From Peromyscus leucopus (Eukaryota; Chordata; Mammalia; Rodentia; Cricetidae), in assembly GCF_004664715.2 (NCBI RefSeq), contig NC_051065.1, forward strand, positions 146,517,487 to 146,581,486: a DNA stretch of 64,000 nt, given 5' to 3'. The notes under the pieces were generated by a model. It searched no databases. It was not told the origin of the DNA and worked only from the letters and a program-made list of their open reading frames with translations. The position numbers and the translations under genes are program-made. Of this stretch, positions 15,621 through 26,802 are shown one piece after another (within the stretch, counting starts at the first letter, position 1; the number at the start of each line of letters is the position of its first letter).

Positions 15621-15859
15621 CAAAAGCTTGATTTTCTGTTAGTATAGGGGAATGTATCCAGAGCCTCGTGTATCCAGACCATACTCTACTACTGAGCTAC
15701 AGGCCCACCCTGAATCAGAGTGTGTTCTTGACTTTTGATGTAGCCTTGTATTGCAACTGCTGAGCATTTTCTGGTTCACGTCTTCCAGCAATAAATGCAA
15801 TAATCTAGATGGCTTTGGATTTTGGTTGGTTTGGGTTTCATTGTTGTTTGCTTTTTAAT

Positions 15860-16165
15860 TTTTTAAATTACATTTATTTTTGTGTGGATGTGGTTGTGTG
15901 TAATATGTGTGGATAACTTTCTGGTATTAGCTCTTTGCTTCCACCATGTGAATCCCGGAGGTGAATCTAGGCAGTCAAGCTTGGCAGCAAGTGTCTTTTT
16001 TTTTTGGTATGAGTGCTCTATTTGTATGACTGCACACCTGAAGAGGGCATTCAGATCCCACTACAGATGGCTGTGAGCCACCATGTGGTTGCTGAGAATT
16101 GAACTCAGGACCTCTGGAAGAGCTATCAGTGCTCTTAACCTCTGATCCATCTCTCCAGCCCATTG
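15860..16165 (-). repeat. Two overlapping B3/B2 fragments
   Basis: A truncated copy (about 15,860-15,990) is interrupted by a fuller one ending 'TGATCCATCTCTCCAGCCC' at about 16,160, a nested-insertion arrangement. Confidence 0.65.
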
Positions 16166-16549
16166 TCTTTTTTTTTTTTAACATAAAAAAACTGGAAAAT
16201 ATTTTCTCTGTAGAAAATAGCAAAATGATAACATTTCCCAATAAGCCCTTTTAAGCCAAATGATAGCTGAATTATACATATAAATATAGATTAGATTCTG
16301 GGATACAGAAGAAACCTATCTTCATCTGTTCAGAGAGCTATGTTTTACTTAAATTATATAAGTGAGATTCCTATTCATCATCCCCTTCACTGTTGAATTT
16401 ATGGCAGACATTTTTCTATAGGCTAATCCATAGTCTAAAAAGATTTTAGCCTCCCCTCCTGAAAGTACAGCCAGCATTTTCTTCCATCAGCTTGATGCGG
16501 TACAAATTCTTATCCTCATAGTGAAATGTTTCACTAAGTCTTGCCCAGT

Positions 16550-16890
16550 GATTGGGCAAAACCAAAACTTATTATAAGTCACAGTCATCCTAGGGTCCCC
16601 CTGCTAGGTAGCCTCTCTGGATCTGTGGGTGGCAGTCTGAATGTCCTTTGTTTTATATCTAGAATCCACTTATGAGTGAGTACATACCATGTTTGTCCTT
16701 CTGGGTTTGGGTTACCTCACTCAGGATGATATTTTCTAGATCCATCCATTTGCCTGCAAATTTCCTGCTGTCATTGTTTTTCTCTGCTGAGTAGTACTCC
16801 ATTGTGTATATGTGCCACATTTTCTTAATCCATTCTTCAGTTGAGGGGCATCTAGGTTGTTTCCAGGTTCTGGCTATTATGAATAATGGG
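16550..16890 (-). mobile_element. L1 fragment: end of ORF2 and start of the 3' UTR
   Basis: On the minus strand the text is the familiar L1 ORF2 C-terminal coding region (the part specifying an 'MEYYSAE'-like segment and 'NPEGQTWYVLTHKWIL'-like end) followed by 3' UTR. It is a short, dead piece with no full reading frame. Confidence 0.85.
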
Positions 16891-16925
16891 CAGCAAGTGT
16901 CTTTACCAAGAGAACCATCTTGCAG

Positions 16926-16928
<3 letters not shown>

Positions 16929-16967
<39 letters not shown>

Positions 16968-17175
16968 GTTTTAATGTATATGGCTGTTTTGCTTGCATGT
17001 ATGTCTGTGCACCATATGTGTGCAGTGCCTATGGAGACCAGAAGAAGGTGTTGGGTCCCCTGGGACTAGGGATACAGATGGTTGTGAGCCACCATGTAGG
17101 TACTGAGAATGGAAAATGGGTCTGCTGGAAGAGCAGCTAGTATTCTTAATCACTGAACTGTCTTTCTAGACCTTT
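16929..17175. repeat. (TG)n tract and adjoining B3-type SINE (-)
   Basis: A TG run at 16,929-16,967 leads into a reverse SINE (about 16,968-17,175) with 'GAGACCAGAAGAAGG' and 'ACTGAACTGTCTTTCTAG'. Confidence 0.7.
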
Positions 17176-17189
17176 TTGTTGTTGTTGTT

Positions 17190-17332
17190 TTGTTTTGTTT
17201 TGTTTTTTGAGACAGGGTTTCTCTGTGTAGCTTTGCACTTTTCCTGGAGCTCACTCTGTAGCACAGGCTGGCCTTGAACTCACAGAGATCCGCCTGCCTC
17301 TGCCTCCCAAGTGCTGGGATTAAAGGCGTGCG

Positions 17333-17382
<50 letters not shown>

Positions 17383-17392
17383 CAGCTAGACC
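17190..17392 (-). repeat. B1 SINE with an expanded (GCC)13 tract
   Basis: A reverse B1 from 'GAGACAGGGTTTCTCTGTG' to 'GGGATTAAAGGCGTGCGATG'. The usual GCCACCACC motif at its end is replaced by thirteen GCC units at 17338-17376, then CACCACCCAGC. Confidence 0.9.
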
Positions 17393-17399
17393 TTATTTT

Positions 17400-17975
17400 T
17401 TTGTTTGCTTGTTTGATTTTTTTTTTTTTTGAGTCAGCATCACATGTAGCCCAGGCTGGCCTTCAGCTAGTATATAGCCAAGGATACCTTAAACTCCTAA
17501 TCTTCCTCCAAGTGCTGGGATTACAAGCATGTACCACCATGCTGAGATGCCAATTTTCTCTAAAGATAAATCGCTTGATTTTTGGTGGAACTGTAGTAAC
17601 TTTAGAATTGGATGGCCCAGTTTTACAAATTTCTTTAATTGCATTTATTTTTGTTTGGGGGAACACTTACAAAGGTCAAAGGGCAACCATGTGGGTGCCA
17701 AGAATCACACTCAAGTCATTTAGACTCGGCCGCAGGTGTCCTTTATCTGTTGAGTCACCTGGCTGGTCCACTTTTACAAATTTCTTTTTCTCTTTCTTTC
17801 TTTCTTTCTTTCTTTTTTTTTTTTTTTTGGTTTTTTGAGACAGGGTTTCTCTGTGTAGCATTGCGCCTTTCCTGGAACTCGCTCTGTAGACCAGGCTAGC
17901 CTCGAACTCACAGAGATCCACCTGGCTCTGCCTCCCGAGTGCTGGGATTAAAGGCGTGCGCCACCACCGCCCAGC
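17400..17975. repeat. SINE cluster with (CTTT)n tract
   Basis: An older B1 (about 17,400-17,560, -), a truncated B2/B3 (about 17,630-17,770, -), a (CTTT)n/T-rich run (about 17,782-17,830) and a well-kept B1 (about 17,830-17,975, -). Confidence 0.75.
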
Positions 17976-18039
17976 TCACTTTTACAAATTTCTTGAATAC
18001 ACATGTGCTGATGTCTTGAAGTCATATTTAGATACCACA

Positions 18040-18170
18040 TATATGATATATATTTAAATCCCATACATATACACATGCATATATACATATGAAAATGTAT
18101 ATATATGCATGCATATATGTATATGCATACATACATGTATTAAAACATATATACATACATATACATATGA
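18040..18170. repeat. AT-rich (ATAC/ATGT) simple repeat
   Basis: Imperfect repeats of ATATAC and ATATGC with frequent ATGCAT palindromes. Confidence 0.8.
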
Positions 18171-18519
18171 AGTGGGAGCTATTGGCCCTTGTTTAGTAAG
18201 TGAGTTTTTCTTCCAGATTGGAAAGAGTGTTTTTTTGCTTGGGTGACAAGTGGGTGGACTGCATTCAGATGGGTCCTGTCGTATGGAAACAAGGTACCTT
18301 AAAACACTACAACCTAAATGAAAAAAACACACAAACAAACAAAAAACCAAAACCACATCTAGCCTTGGGCCCCACGGGGCTCAGCAGAACACAGATCAGT
18401 TTCTGTCTTACAAGCTGGCCAAGTTCTGCCCTATTTAACCAGACCGTTGTTGAGTTCACGTTCAGTATGTCTGTGATAAAACTGGACCTGCTTTATTCTC
18501 ACGACCAATGACTCCAGTT

Positions 18520-18930
18520 CTCACAGACTCATGCTGAAGGTTGACACACGTTTAACTTGGGGACCGGAACATCTGCTGAGAGACTGTGTCTTCTCTACAG
18601 GACAGGGAAGCTGCATCAACGAAATGTCAACAGCATGGTTGCCTAAACCAGGTCTGAACTATGACAACACTACCCGACATGCCAAGGAGGCAAGAGAAAA
18701 CCTTACAAGGCCCCACCCCTAGAGGAAGAGCTAAAGGCACTCGAGGGCTGCTGAAAGAGAGTCAGTCTTCCCCAGAGATGAGCCCTCTCCTTGGGTTATC
18801 CAACACCAAGCGGTCAGTTCTAAAAACATATACATACGAGCAACACTGCATGAACTCAGCAGGCTGTATTTATACGTTTATCTGTACCAGCAATTAAAAA
18901 GAAATAGTATTATATAACATGTAAAACAAA
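18520..18930 (+). mobile_element. L1 3'-UTR fragment
   Basis: It contains the rodent L1 3'-UTR phrases 'GAGGGCTGCTGAAAGAGAG', 'GAGCCCTCTCCTTGGGTTAT', 'CATACGAGCAACACT' and 'GACTCAGCAGGTTGT'-like text, ending near 'GCAATTAAAAAGAAATAG'. No ORF2 is attached, so it is a 5'-truncated copy. The left edge is uncertain and may lie further left. Confidence 0.7.
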
Positions 18931-18989
18931 ACAGAAAGGCTGAAACCTGAAAGGAAGCCTATTTTCCAAACTCACCAATGAGGATGAAA

Positions 18990-19380
18990 TGGTAACTGGG
19001 CTGAGGTTGAGAAACCTGGATTACTGGACGCCCGCAGGCCCCGCCTCCGGCTCCGGCCCCGCCCCGCGCCCCGGTGCTAGTCCCGTAACCATGGCAACGC
19101 ACTGGCAGGCTGGGGGTGGGAAAGCTGACTCACTCGGGCTGACGGTCACGTGCGTGGGTGCACAGCGTGCGCTCCGGCGGCCTGGGGGGCTCGCGAGTCC
19201 TCAGCTAGCTCCAGAAGTCAGCCACCTCGAGCCCTCCCCAGAACTGCTGCTCCGGCTTAGGGCGTTAACACTCAGGTCTGGAATGTTCCACCAGAGGAAA
19301 CCTGGGTGGGGAGGGGTCGAAAGCTAGGGAAGGCCTTTTGGAGGAGAGCTGGCCAAGGAAAGCCAGAGAGGTGAGCAGGG
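18990..19380 (+). promoter_or_regulatory. Orphan GC-rich promoter-like block with X-box
   Basis: A CpG-rich island of unique sequence in a repeat desert. It holds clustered GC boxes (about 19,035-19,073), a perfect RFX X-box GTAACC-AT-GGCAAC at 19085-19098, an AP-1 site TGACTCA at 19126-19132, a TCACGTG E-box at 19146-19152, and a strong splice donor AGAG|GTGAGC with its GT at 19371-19372. This is the layout of a promoter plus a short non-coding first exon on the + strand. No coding gene starts here. It could be an upstream Lrrc23 start (that gene begins 16 kb downstream), a lncRNA, or an enhancer. Confidence 0.55.
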
Positions 19381-19384
19381 GTAA

Positions 19385-19660
19385 GAATAAGCCTGGTGTG
19401 GTGATGCACGCCTGTAATTTAGCTATTCGGATGACCAGAAGGATGATGGACAGCTTGAAGCCAGCCAGGGATATACCAAGACCTTAGCTAAAAACAGAAC
19501 CGAGCCATGCGAGGTGGCGCATGCCTTTTGTCCCAGCACTTGAGAGGCAGGTGGATTTCTGTGAGTTCGAGGCCAGACTGGTCTACAGAGCCAGTTCCAG
19601 GACAGCCAGGGCTACGCAGAGAAACCCTATCTCGAAAAAACAAAAATAAATAAAAAACAA
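19385..19660 (+). repeat. Old SINE remnant and B1
   Basis: A degenerate B1-like piece ('GCCTGGTGTGGTGATGCACG', about 19,392-19,495) followed by a better B1 (about 19,505-19,650) with an AAAATAAATAAAAAAC tail. Confidence 0.75.
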
Positions 19661-20575
19661 AACAGACCCAGACAGAAGAGTTTTAACTGCAAACCAGAGA
19701 AAGCTTGGATATAGGAAGAACTGAACCTGGACCCAGGGTGGAACAAAGGGAGGGAGATTTAGGAGAATGCCCCAGTGTGTTTTGAAGACTCCATTGTGGC
19801 AGCCCTGATAAAATGTTTCCTTGCTCTTCATCTGCTGACCTTCCTGCTGTAAGGATTCTCCACAGGCAATTTTTTTTTTCCTCCACAGGTCTGAAGTAGG
19901 AGACAGCTCAGTTTGTGTTAGAAATCTCAGTATTTGCAGGGATGGCAGATCAGTGGAGGGGCTTGCCTAGCCTATACTAGACCTTGGATTTGAAAAACCT
20001 GGAAAAAAACTCCTCAGGGAAAGGTCTCAGGAGACGCCCACCTTCCTTGAGAATTTATAGGCAGTTAATGCTGGGAAAGGGAGAAAGGTTTCTTCTGTGG
20101 TGTAGACTTTGGTAAATGCCAATTTGGTAAATGCCAATGCCCCTTTAACAATCCCTCACGAATATTCCTGTAACCCTAAGGAAACTCACTGGATCAACAA
20201 CCGCTCAGATTGTCAACTATAAAGGAACACACCCATTACAATAGCCACACCCTCTTAAAATCTGCCAACTCTACCAAGATTAGTCACCAGAAACCTTAAT
20301 TTACCCAATAAAATGCTTTGTAATCTTAGCACTGAGAGTCATAGGCAAGGGGACCAAGATACATACAGCGGGGGACCCTGTCTCAACAGTGATGACTGAA
20401 ATGCTCAGGTGTTCTACTATCCTTGACGATCTTCAGGGTCTCGATTTCCTTCTGATGAATCCTGACTGGGATGCCTTGCAGGCTTGCCATTTCATCAAGA
20501 GGACGGAGGAGTGTTTTGTTAGTAAGAGCACATCCAAATGGAAGGGAGGGTTTTCAACGATTACTTTTTCAAGGC
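19661..20575. other. No recognisable gene or repeat
   Basis: 915 bp without a coding signal. A 15-bp unit TTTGGTAAATGCCAA is almost tandemly doubled near 20,108-20,140. Otherwise I see nothing I can name. Confidence 0.4.
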
Positions 20576-20579
20576 AAAG

Positions 20580-20735
20580 TGGCTGAAAAGATGGCTCAGC
20601 CTCTAACAGCGCTGGCTGCTCTTCCAGAGGACCAGGGTTTGATTCCCAGCACCACATGGCAGCTCACAACCTCTGTAACCCCAGTTCCAGGGGATCTGAT
20701 GCCCTCTTCTGGCTTCTGTGGGCAATAGGGACATA
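20580..20735 (+). repeat. B2 SINE
   Basis: 'AAAAGATGGCTCAGCCTCTAA' and 'CAGCTCACAACCTCTGTAAC'. The 3' tail is short. Confidence 0.75.
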
Positions 20736-20989
20736 CTGAAGGGGCTCATGGGGCAAATCTCCTTTGGGCTGAGAACTTGGTCTTGGGTGTCTTGTGCTGA
20801 CTCTGAGGTCCCTTTTATATATAGGTTATAGATACATGTAGGTAAAACATCCAAAGACATTTTTAAAAACAATTAAACTCATTAACCACGTTAAAAAGCC
20901 AACCCTGGTGCAGATAGGCGATCCTAGGAGAATAGAGTCTGGGCTACAGTCTGGCAATTCAGTGAGACTGTCTCAAAACAAGAAAGAGA

Positions 20990-21190
20990 GGAGGGCCAGG
21001 TGTTGTGGTACACACATTTAATCCCAACACTCCAGAGGCAAGTAGATCGCAGTGCATTTGAAGCCAGCCTGATCTATATAGCAAGTTACTGGACAGCTGG
21101 GACTGTGAAGTGAGACCCTGGAGAGAAAGAAAAAGACAGAGAGCACATGTAGCTCACTGGTAGAACACACTTACCTAGCATATGCAAGGC
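20990..21190 (+). repeat. B1 SINE and ID-like remnant
   Basis: B1 at about 20,994-21,125 ('GGCCAGGTGTTGTGGTACAC'), then a weak ID-like piece ('AGCTCACTGGTAGAACACAC', about 21,150-21,200). Confidence 0.65.
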
Positions 21191-21199
21191 TCTAGTTCA

Positions 21200-21750
21200 C
21201 ACTCTAATTAATCTCCTTCCCCTTGTGTGACAAAGGTTTCCTGGAGAGATGCAACACACATCTACTCACTCTAGATAGGGAACCTATGACAGTCCAAAGT
21301 ATGAATACCATCAAAGTCCAATAGTAAACCGACGTGTTTTATTGGGGGTTACAAGAACAGACATGACCCAAAGACAGCTGTATCACTAATGCCCACCCCA
21401 GCATGGGTGACTACTGCTCTCAATGCTGGGAACCTGGGGTACACTGCACAGCCTACAGGCAGCTCAACAGGATCAAGAGTGTCCTTCCCAGGTCCTCAGT
21501 TGGTCTAAATCCGGCAGCTGGCTGATCTCAAGAGTCGTCTTTGCAGCTCATCTTTTTTCTTCATCTGAGGAGGACTCTCAACTTTTATAGTCTACTCTGG
21601 CAGAGCCTGGGAGCAATGAATCTGGTCAGTTTCAGGGACTTCCTGGAGCTATTTTGAGTTGTATACATTCTTGCCCAAGGAGCTTCCTTGCTGGATAAAA
21701 TGTTTCAATTTCAGAGGAAACTGTTACAAAACACCCCTTGGGGAGGGGGG
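21200..21750. other. Unassigned sequence, possibly an old interspersed repeat
   Basis: No coding pattern. The phrase 'GTTTTATTGGGGGTTAC' and the general texture resemble an old reverse-strand LTR, but I could not assign a family. Confidence 0.3.
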
Positions 21751-22130
21751 AGGAAGGCGGTGTGGTAGCACAGCTGTAATCTCAGCAATTAGAGGTCCAA
21801 GCAGGAGCATGGCTACCGGCTGGAGAGGGTTGTCTGGGCTACACAGCAAGACCTTGTCACAAAAGAACAACGAATGATAGCATGTTAAGAGCCACTGAGG
21901 CCTCTTTAAAAAAATTTTTTTTTAATAAAAATAAATTTAAAAAAAAAAAAAAAAAGAAGTTTTAGGGCTGGAGAGATGGCTCAGCGGTTAAGAGTACTGG
22001 CTGCTATTCAGAGGTCCTGAGTTCAATTCCCAGCAACCACAGGGTGGCTCACAACCGTCTGTAATGAGATCTGGTGCCCTCTTCTGGCCTGCAGGAATAC
22101 ATGCAGGCAGAACACTGTATAAATAATGAT

Positions 22131-22165
<35 letters not shown>
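21750..22165 (+). repeat. B1 and B2 SINEs with A-rich tails
   Basis: B1-like at about 21,755-21,870; A-rich tract at 21,905-21,957; B2 at about 21,965-22,138 ('GGGCTGGAGAGATGGCTCAG') with a 27-base A tail. Confidence 0.8.
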
Positions 22166-22170
<5 letters not shown>

Positions 22171-22464
22171 CCGAGGCTGTTGGCTGTTCAGTGGTTAGCA
22201 GTTTGCCAGTGAGCCTGCCACCGAAGCTGGATTTTTGGAACCTACATGGTGGAAAGAGAGACACCCCCCACCCCCAGCCTGTGCACTGTGGCAAGTGTTC
22301 TCCAACACACACACACATGTTAAAAATCAACAGAAAAATCAATGAACCATGGCTTCCATCTGGCCTCCTAGGCACCTGTGTATAGAGTGTAAGGATCTCT
22401 TTGCTCAGCATCTTGTCTCCATTAGCGCAACCTTCTCTGGTCTCTTCAGTGGCAGGATCCTGTG

Positions 22465-22820
22465 GATAAACAAAGCCTGTGCCTTTAATCCCAGCACTCA
22501 GGAGGTAGAGCCAGGCGGATCTCTGAGTTCAAGGTCAGCCTGGTCTACAGAGCAAGTTCCAGGACACCCAAGGCTACAAAGAGAAACACTGTCACATAAA
22601 AACAAAAGCAAAAGAAAAAGAAGAAAAGAAAAGAATACCTGCACAGAGCTGGAGAGATGGCTCAGAGGTTAAGAGCACTGGCTGCTCTTCCAGAGGGCCT
22701 GAGTTCAATTCCCAGCAACCACATGGTGGCTCACAACCATCTGTAATCTGGTGCCTTCTTCTGGCATGCAGGCAGAACACTGTATATATAATAAATAAAT
22801 AAATCTTAAAAAAAAAATGC
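22465..22820 (+). repeat. B1 then B2 SINE
   Basis: B1 at about 22,467-22,600, A/G-rich spacer, B2 at about 22,648-22,815 ending in AATAAATAAATAAATCTT. Confidence 0.85.
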
Positions 22821-23124
22821 CAGCACATACTTTTTGGCTGCAGTTGAGAGTGCTTCATAATCATGAGGACTGGAGTTCAAATCCTGCGTGCTTTGCTTTT
22901 CTGGTCTCTGGAGGCAGAGACACGTACACCTGCTCACATACTCAAATCCTTTTATGAAAATGTACACAAGATGTTGACATGCTTCTTCTAAGGCCTTCTC
23001 CTTCTGGGCTTGCGAAGAGCCACCACCTCACTACGTCCTCACACAAGAACTCAGAGCCCCTGACATTGTTCACTCATGTTCCTGGTATCTGTGTGTATGT
23101 CCTTATTTCTTTCAATAAAAAAGG

Positions 23125-23300
23125 AGAAAAGGGAGCCTGGGCAGTGGTGGCGCACGCCTTTAATCCCAGCACTCGGGAGGCAGAGGCAGGTGGATCTCTG
23201 TGAGTTCAAGGCCAGCCTGGGCTACAGAGTGAGTTCCAGGAAAGGCCCAAAGCTACACAGAGAAACCCTGTCTCGAAAAACCGAAAAGAAAAAAAGGAGA
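23125..23300 (+). repeat. B1 SINE (full length)
   Basis: It begins 'GCCTGGGCAGTGGTGGCGCA' and ends 'CTGTCTCGAAAAACCG'. Little diverged and probably young. Confidence 0.9.
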
Positions 23301-23639
23301 AAAGGATGAAGCCTGGTACCAACAGGGAGCAGTTTCCCAGGAGGACTTCAGCACTCTGCCAAGCTGTCTGGCTGCCTTGCAGAAGCGTCCGAGCAGAGAC
23401 GTTGATGGCCAGTTTGGCTATGCATACTTAGTGTTCGTTCTAGCTATAATCCTCTCGGCAGGACCTCAAAGACTAACTTGAGACTGGGAACCTGGACCTC
23501 TGCATTTACTCTTCCCAACACGGCAACATTGAAACAAAGCTTTCTCTGTGTTCCATTATTACTGCCCGTGGTTCAGCCCAGCCTGCTGGAGCAGCCAGGG
23601 TCCCAACTAACAATGATACATTTACTGTAACCTCCATTT

Positions 23640-23790
23640 TTTGTTTTTTTGAGACAGAGTTTCTCTGTGTAGCCCTGGCTGTCCTGGAACTTGCTCTGTA
23701 GACCAGGCTGGCCTTGAACTCACAGAGACTCATGTGCCTCTGCCTCTTGAGTGCTGGGATTAAAGGTGTGCGCCACCGCCTCCTGGCTTG
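23640..23790 (-). repeat. B1 SINE
   Basis: A reverse B1 opening 'TTTTTTGAGACAGAGTTTC' and closing 'GGTGTGCGCCACCGCC'. Confidence 0.9.
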
Positions 23791-23984
23791 CAGTCTGTAT
23801 TCTTGAGGTGGTTTGCCTTCATTGTCTCTGTATAGTGGAAATGCTGTCATAATATGTTATCGCACATTCTCCCCGCTCCATGTTCAGTTACAGTTTTAAA
23901 TTAGCCGTTTTTACACCACACACTCACAAACCAGAAAGCGCCTAAAAACAGGTTTCTGTTCTTTTTGTGGTGTGATGTTAGACT

Positions 23985-24360
23985 TCGTCTCAGTTACTGT
24001 TCTATTGCTGTGCAGACGCCATGACCAAGGCAATTTACAGAAGAAAGAGTCTAACTGGAGACTCAGGGTTCCAGAGGGTTGGCGTCTCTGACTACGTGGC
24101 TGGGCCCATGGCGGCAGGCAGGCACTGGAACAGAAACTGGAGAGCTTACATCCTGATCCACATGCACAAGATGACGGTAGGCAGGGGCAGAAAGAGCTAA
24201 CTGGAAATGATGGGTTTTGAAAGCTCAAAGTCCACCCCGGTGACGGATCTCCTCCAACAGGCCCACACCTCCTACTTTTCAAACAATTCCATCAACCAGG
24301 GACCAGGCATTCAATATGTGAGCCTATGGGGCCATTCTCATTCAGATCACCACAGACTTT
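23985..24360 (+). repeat. Old interspersed rodent repeat, copy A
   Basis: It opens with 'TTCTATTGCTGTGCAGACGCC' and closes with 'CATTCAATATGTGAGCC', the pattern of an old rodent repeat (probably an L1 3' end). Copy B at 28,376-28,716 shares its start ('TTTCTATTACAGTGAAGAGA') and its 'CTCCTCCAACA' segment. Confidence 0.55.
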
Positions 24361-24399
24361 GTCTATTTATCTATTTCTGAATAGGCTCTGACTGTATAG

Positions 24400-24860
24400 A
24401 GCAGACTAGCCTAAAACTAATTGATTAACTAATTAATTAATTTTCGGGTTTTTGACCAGTGTAAACTAGCCTCAAACTATTTAAGTAATTAATTAGTTAA
24501 TTAAGTTTTGGGATTTTGAGACAGTTTTTCTACATAGTCCTGGATGTCCTAGAACTCACTACATAGACCAGGCCATCCTTGAACTCATAGAGATCTGCAT
24601 GGCTCTGCCTCTCGAGTGCTGGGATTAAAGGTGTGCACCACCATGCCCACCTCCCTCAAATTATTTTTGTAAGGGTGTTGAAGAGAATGATTTGGCAGTT
24701 AAGAGTACTTGTTGCTCTTGTCAAATTAAAATTGAATGAACTTGCATTTGGGAGGCAGAGGCAGGTGGATTTCTGTGAGTTCAAGGCCAGACTGGTCTAC
24801 AAAGCGGGTTCCAGGATAGTCAGAGCTACACAGAGAAACCTTGTCTCAGAAAACAAAAAA
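24400..24860. repeat. TTAATTAA-rich duplication and flanking B1 copies
   Basis: A piece containing 'ACTAGCCTAAAACTA' is repeated about 61 bp later with intervening TTAATTAA-type palindromes (24,402-24,510). Then come a B1 (about 24,510-24,655, -) and a truncated B1 (about 24,745-24,860, +). Confidence 0.65.
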
Positions 24861-25254
24861 CAAACAGTCAAAAACAACGGAGTGAACTGTGGCTGGTAGA
24901 AATACAAAGGTCTTCTGAGAATCAATGGTTTGCAGACAGGCACATTAAGATACTTTCCAATGAGACTTTGATCTCATGCTGTTCCCAGTCCAGAGAACAT
25001 AGGCAGCTGGGTGTGGCGCTGCACATCTGTAATCCAGGAGATATGAGGTGGAGGCCGGAGGACCAGCTGTATGAGGTCAGCCTTGGCTTGTGAGCCCTAG
25101 CACCACCACCCAAAAGTAGCCAGATATACAGAGTACCTTTGGGAAGTCCCAGGGCACAGTGGCCAGGTCAAGTTCACATGATTGAAGAGTGTGATGAAAG
25201 CCCTAGACAGGCAACTGCGCATAATGCCAGGTGGAAGCAGGAAGATCAAACATC

Positions 25255-25640
25255 AAGGTTAGCCGGATGGTGGTAGCGCACACCTTTGGTCCCAGCACTT
25301 GGGAGGCAGAGACAAGTAGATCTCTGTGAGTTCCAGGCCAGCCTGGTCTACAGAGCAAGTTCCAGGACAGCCAAGGCTACATAGAGAAACCCTGTTAAAA
25401 AAAGAGAAGTTCAAGGTTAGGGCTAGAGAGATGAGTCAGTGGTTAAGAGCATTTCTTGCAGAGGACCAGGGTTTGGTTTCCAACACCCATATGATGGCTC
25501 ATAACTACCTGTGACTTCAGTGCCAGGGAAGCCAGTGCCCTCTTCTGGCCTCCTCGGGCACCAGGCACACATGTGGTGCATGTACAGATATGCAAGCGAA
25601 CATTCATACACAGAAAAATAAGTAATCTAAAAAAATAAAG
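25255..25640 (+). repeat. B1 then B2 SINE
   Basis: B1 at about 25,262-25,400; B2 at about 25,418-25,640 with 'GGGCTAGAGAGATGAGTCAG'. Confidence 0.8.
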
Positions 25641-26041
25641 TTCAAGGTTATTCTCAGCTACATAGCAAGTGTGTATAGTGAATTTGAGACAGACTTCAGG
25701 TACATGAGACCCTTAACAAAAAAAAGCCCTACACATGGTCCACTAGTCTCCAGAAAATAGATCAAATATACTCCCCTGACAAGTGATGCGACCTTCCTGC
25801 AGCTCTGAGGGTTTCCACCATGTTGCTGCCTCCTTAGCCACATTCAGTGTTGAATCCTACCTCTAAAAGAAAGGAAAAGTAAGCCTAACTCCCTTTCTCT
25901 TGAACAGAGGCAAGACTCAGAGAGACACTTCCAAAAATACACTAACTCTCACTAGAAGTGCAGAAGTGTGATTTAAAATATAATGGAACGTGTATGGGCT
26001 GGTAAGACTTTAAAAACAGTATGGTGGTATTTTATTTGTAC

Positions 26042-26466
26042 TGAAATGTGATTTTAATTGTATGTTAATAAATAAAGTTGCCCGGGGGTCAGAGCTATTA
26101 GCAAGCCATAGGAAAGCAGGGCAGTGGTGGTGTATGCTTATAATCCCAGCACTTGGTAGGCAGAGCTAGGTAAGTCTCTGTGTGTTCAGGGATACAGCCA
26201 ACATTGGAGACACACGCCTTTAAGACCTGGAGGGCTGTACATACAGGCAGTGACGACGCGATCATGTGGTTGGGTTTACAACCAATGAGAAGGCAGAACA
26301 GAAAGACTATGAAAAGACATACACACAAGAAGTAGCTCTCTTTCGGAGAGGTAGGACCACCACAGAAGGAAGGGTAAAGTTTTAGCTCTGAGCTCTGAGC
26401 TCTTGGCTTTCTTCTTTACATTGGTTCTGTGTTTCTTATTTAATAAGACGGTTGGTTACATCTACA
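26042..26466 (+). mobile_element. LTR-like mosaic element containing a B1-like core
   Basis: A 425-bp unit bounded by TG (26042) and CA (in ATCTACA), with 'AATAAATAAAGTTGCC', a B1-like middle ('CAGTGGTGGTGTATGC...AATCCCAGCACTTGG'), then non-B1 sequence with a CCAAT motif ('ACAACCAATGAG'), a TATA-like 'ACTATGAAAAG' and a late poly(A)-type 'TTATTTAATAAG'. It looks like an LTR that captured a B1. Confidence 0.5.
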
Positions 26467-26529
26467 GAACAGAGTCTTTTTAGCGGTTGATTTATCTGGC
26501 CTTATCCACCTTTTCCATATTTTTTAAAG

Positions 26530-26730
26530 ATTCATTTTATGTTTTGCTCATACGTGTGTCTATGCAGCACTGCACGTCTGGTGCCTGAAGAGGTCAGAAG
26601 GGCATGAGAGTCGGGGAACTGGAGTTACACATGGTTGTGAGCCACCATGTGGGTGCTGGGAATCGAACCTGGGTCCTCTGCCAGAGCAACGAGTGCTTGT
26701 AAGTGCCGAACCATTGCTCCAGTCCCCACG
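26530..26730 (-). repeat. B3/B2-type SINE
   Basis: Reverse copy: 'GGTGCTGGGAATCGAACC' and 'CCGAACCATTGCTCCAGTCCC'. Confidence 0.75.
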
Positions 26731-26802
26731 TTTTTTCATATTTTACATTTTATTTTCCTCTTTTAGATATTTACAGCAGTTTGCTTATTAATACCCATGT
26801 TA

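Noticed and set aside
17311..17838. 175-codon frame starting with a poly-alanine run
   Set aside because: It is simply the translation of the (GCC)13 tract, B1 copies and a poly-T/CTTT run.
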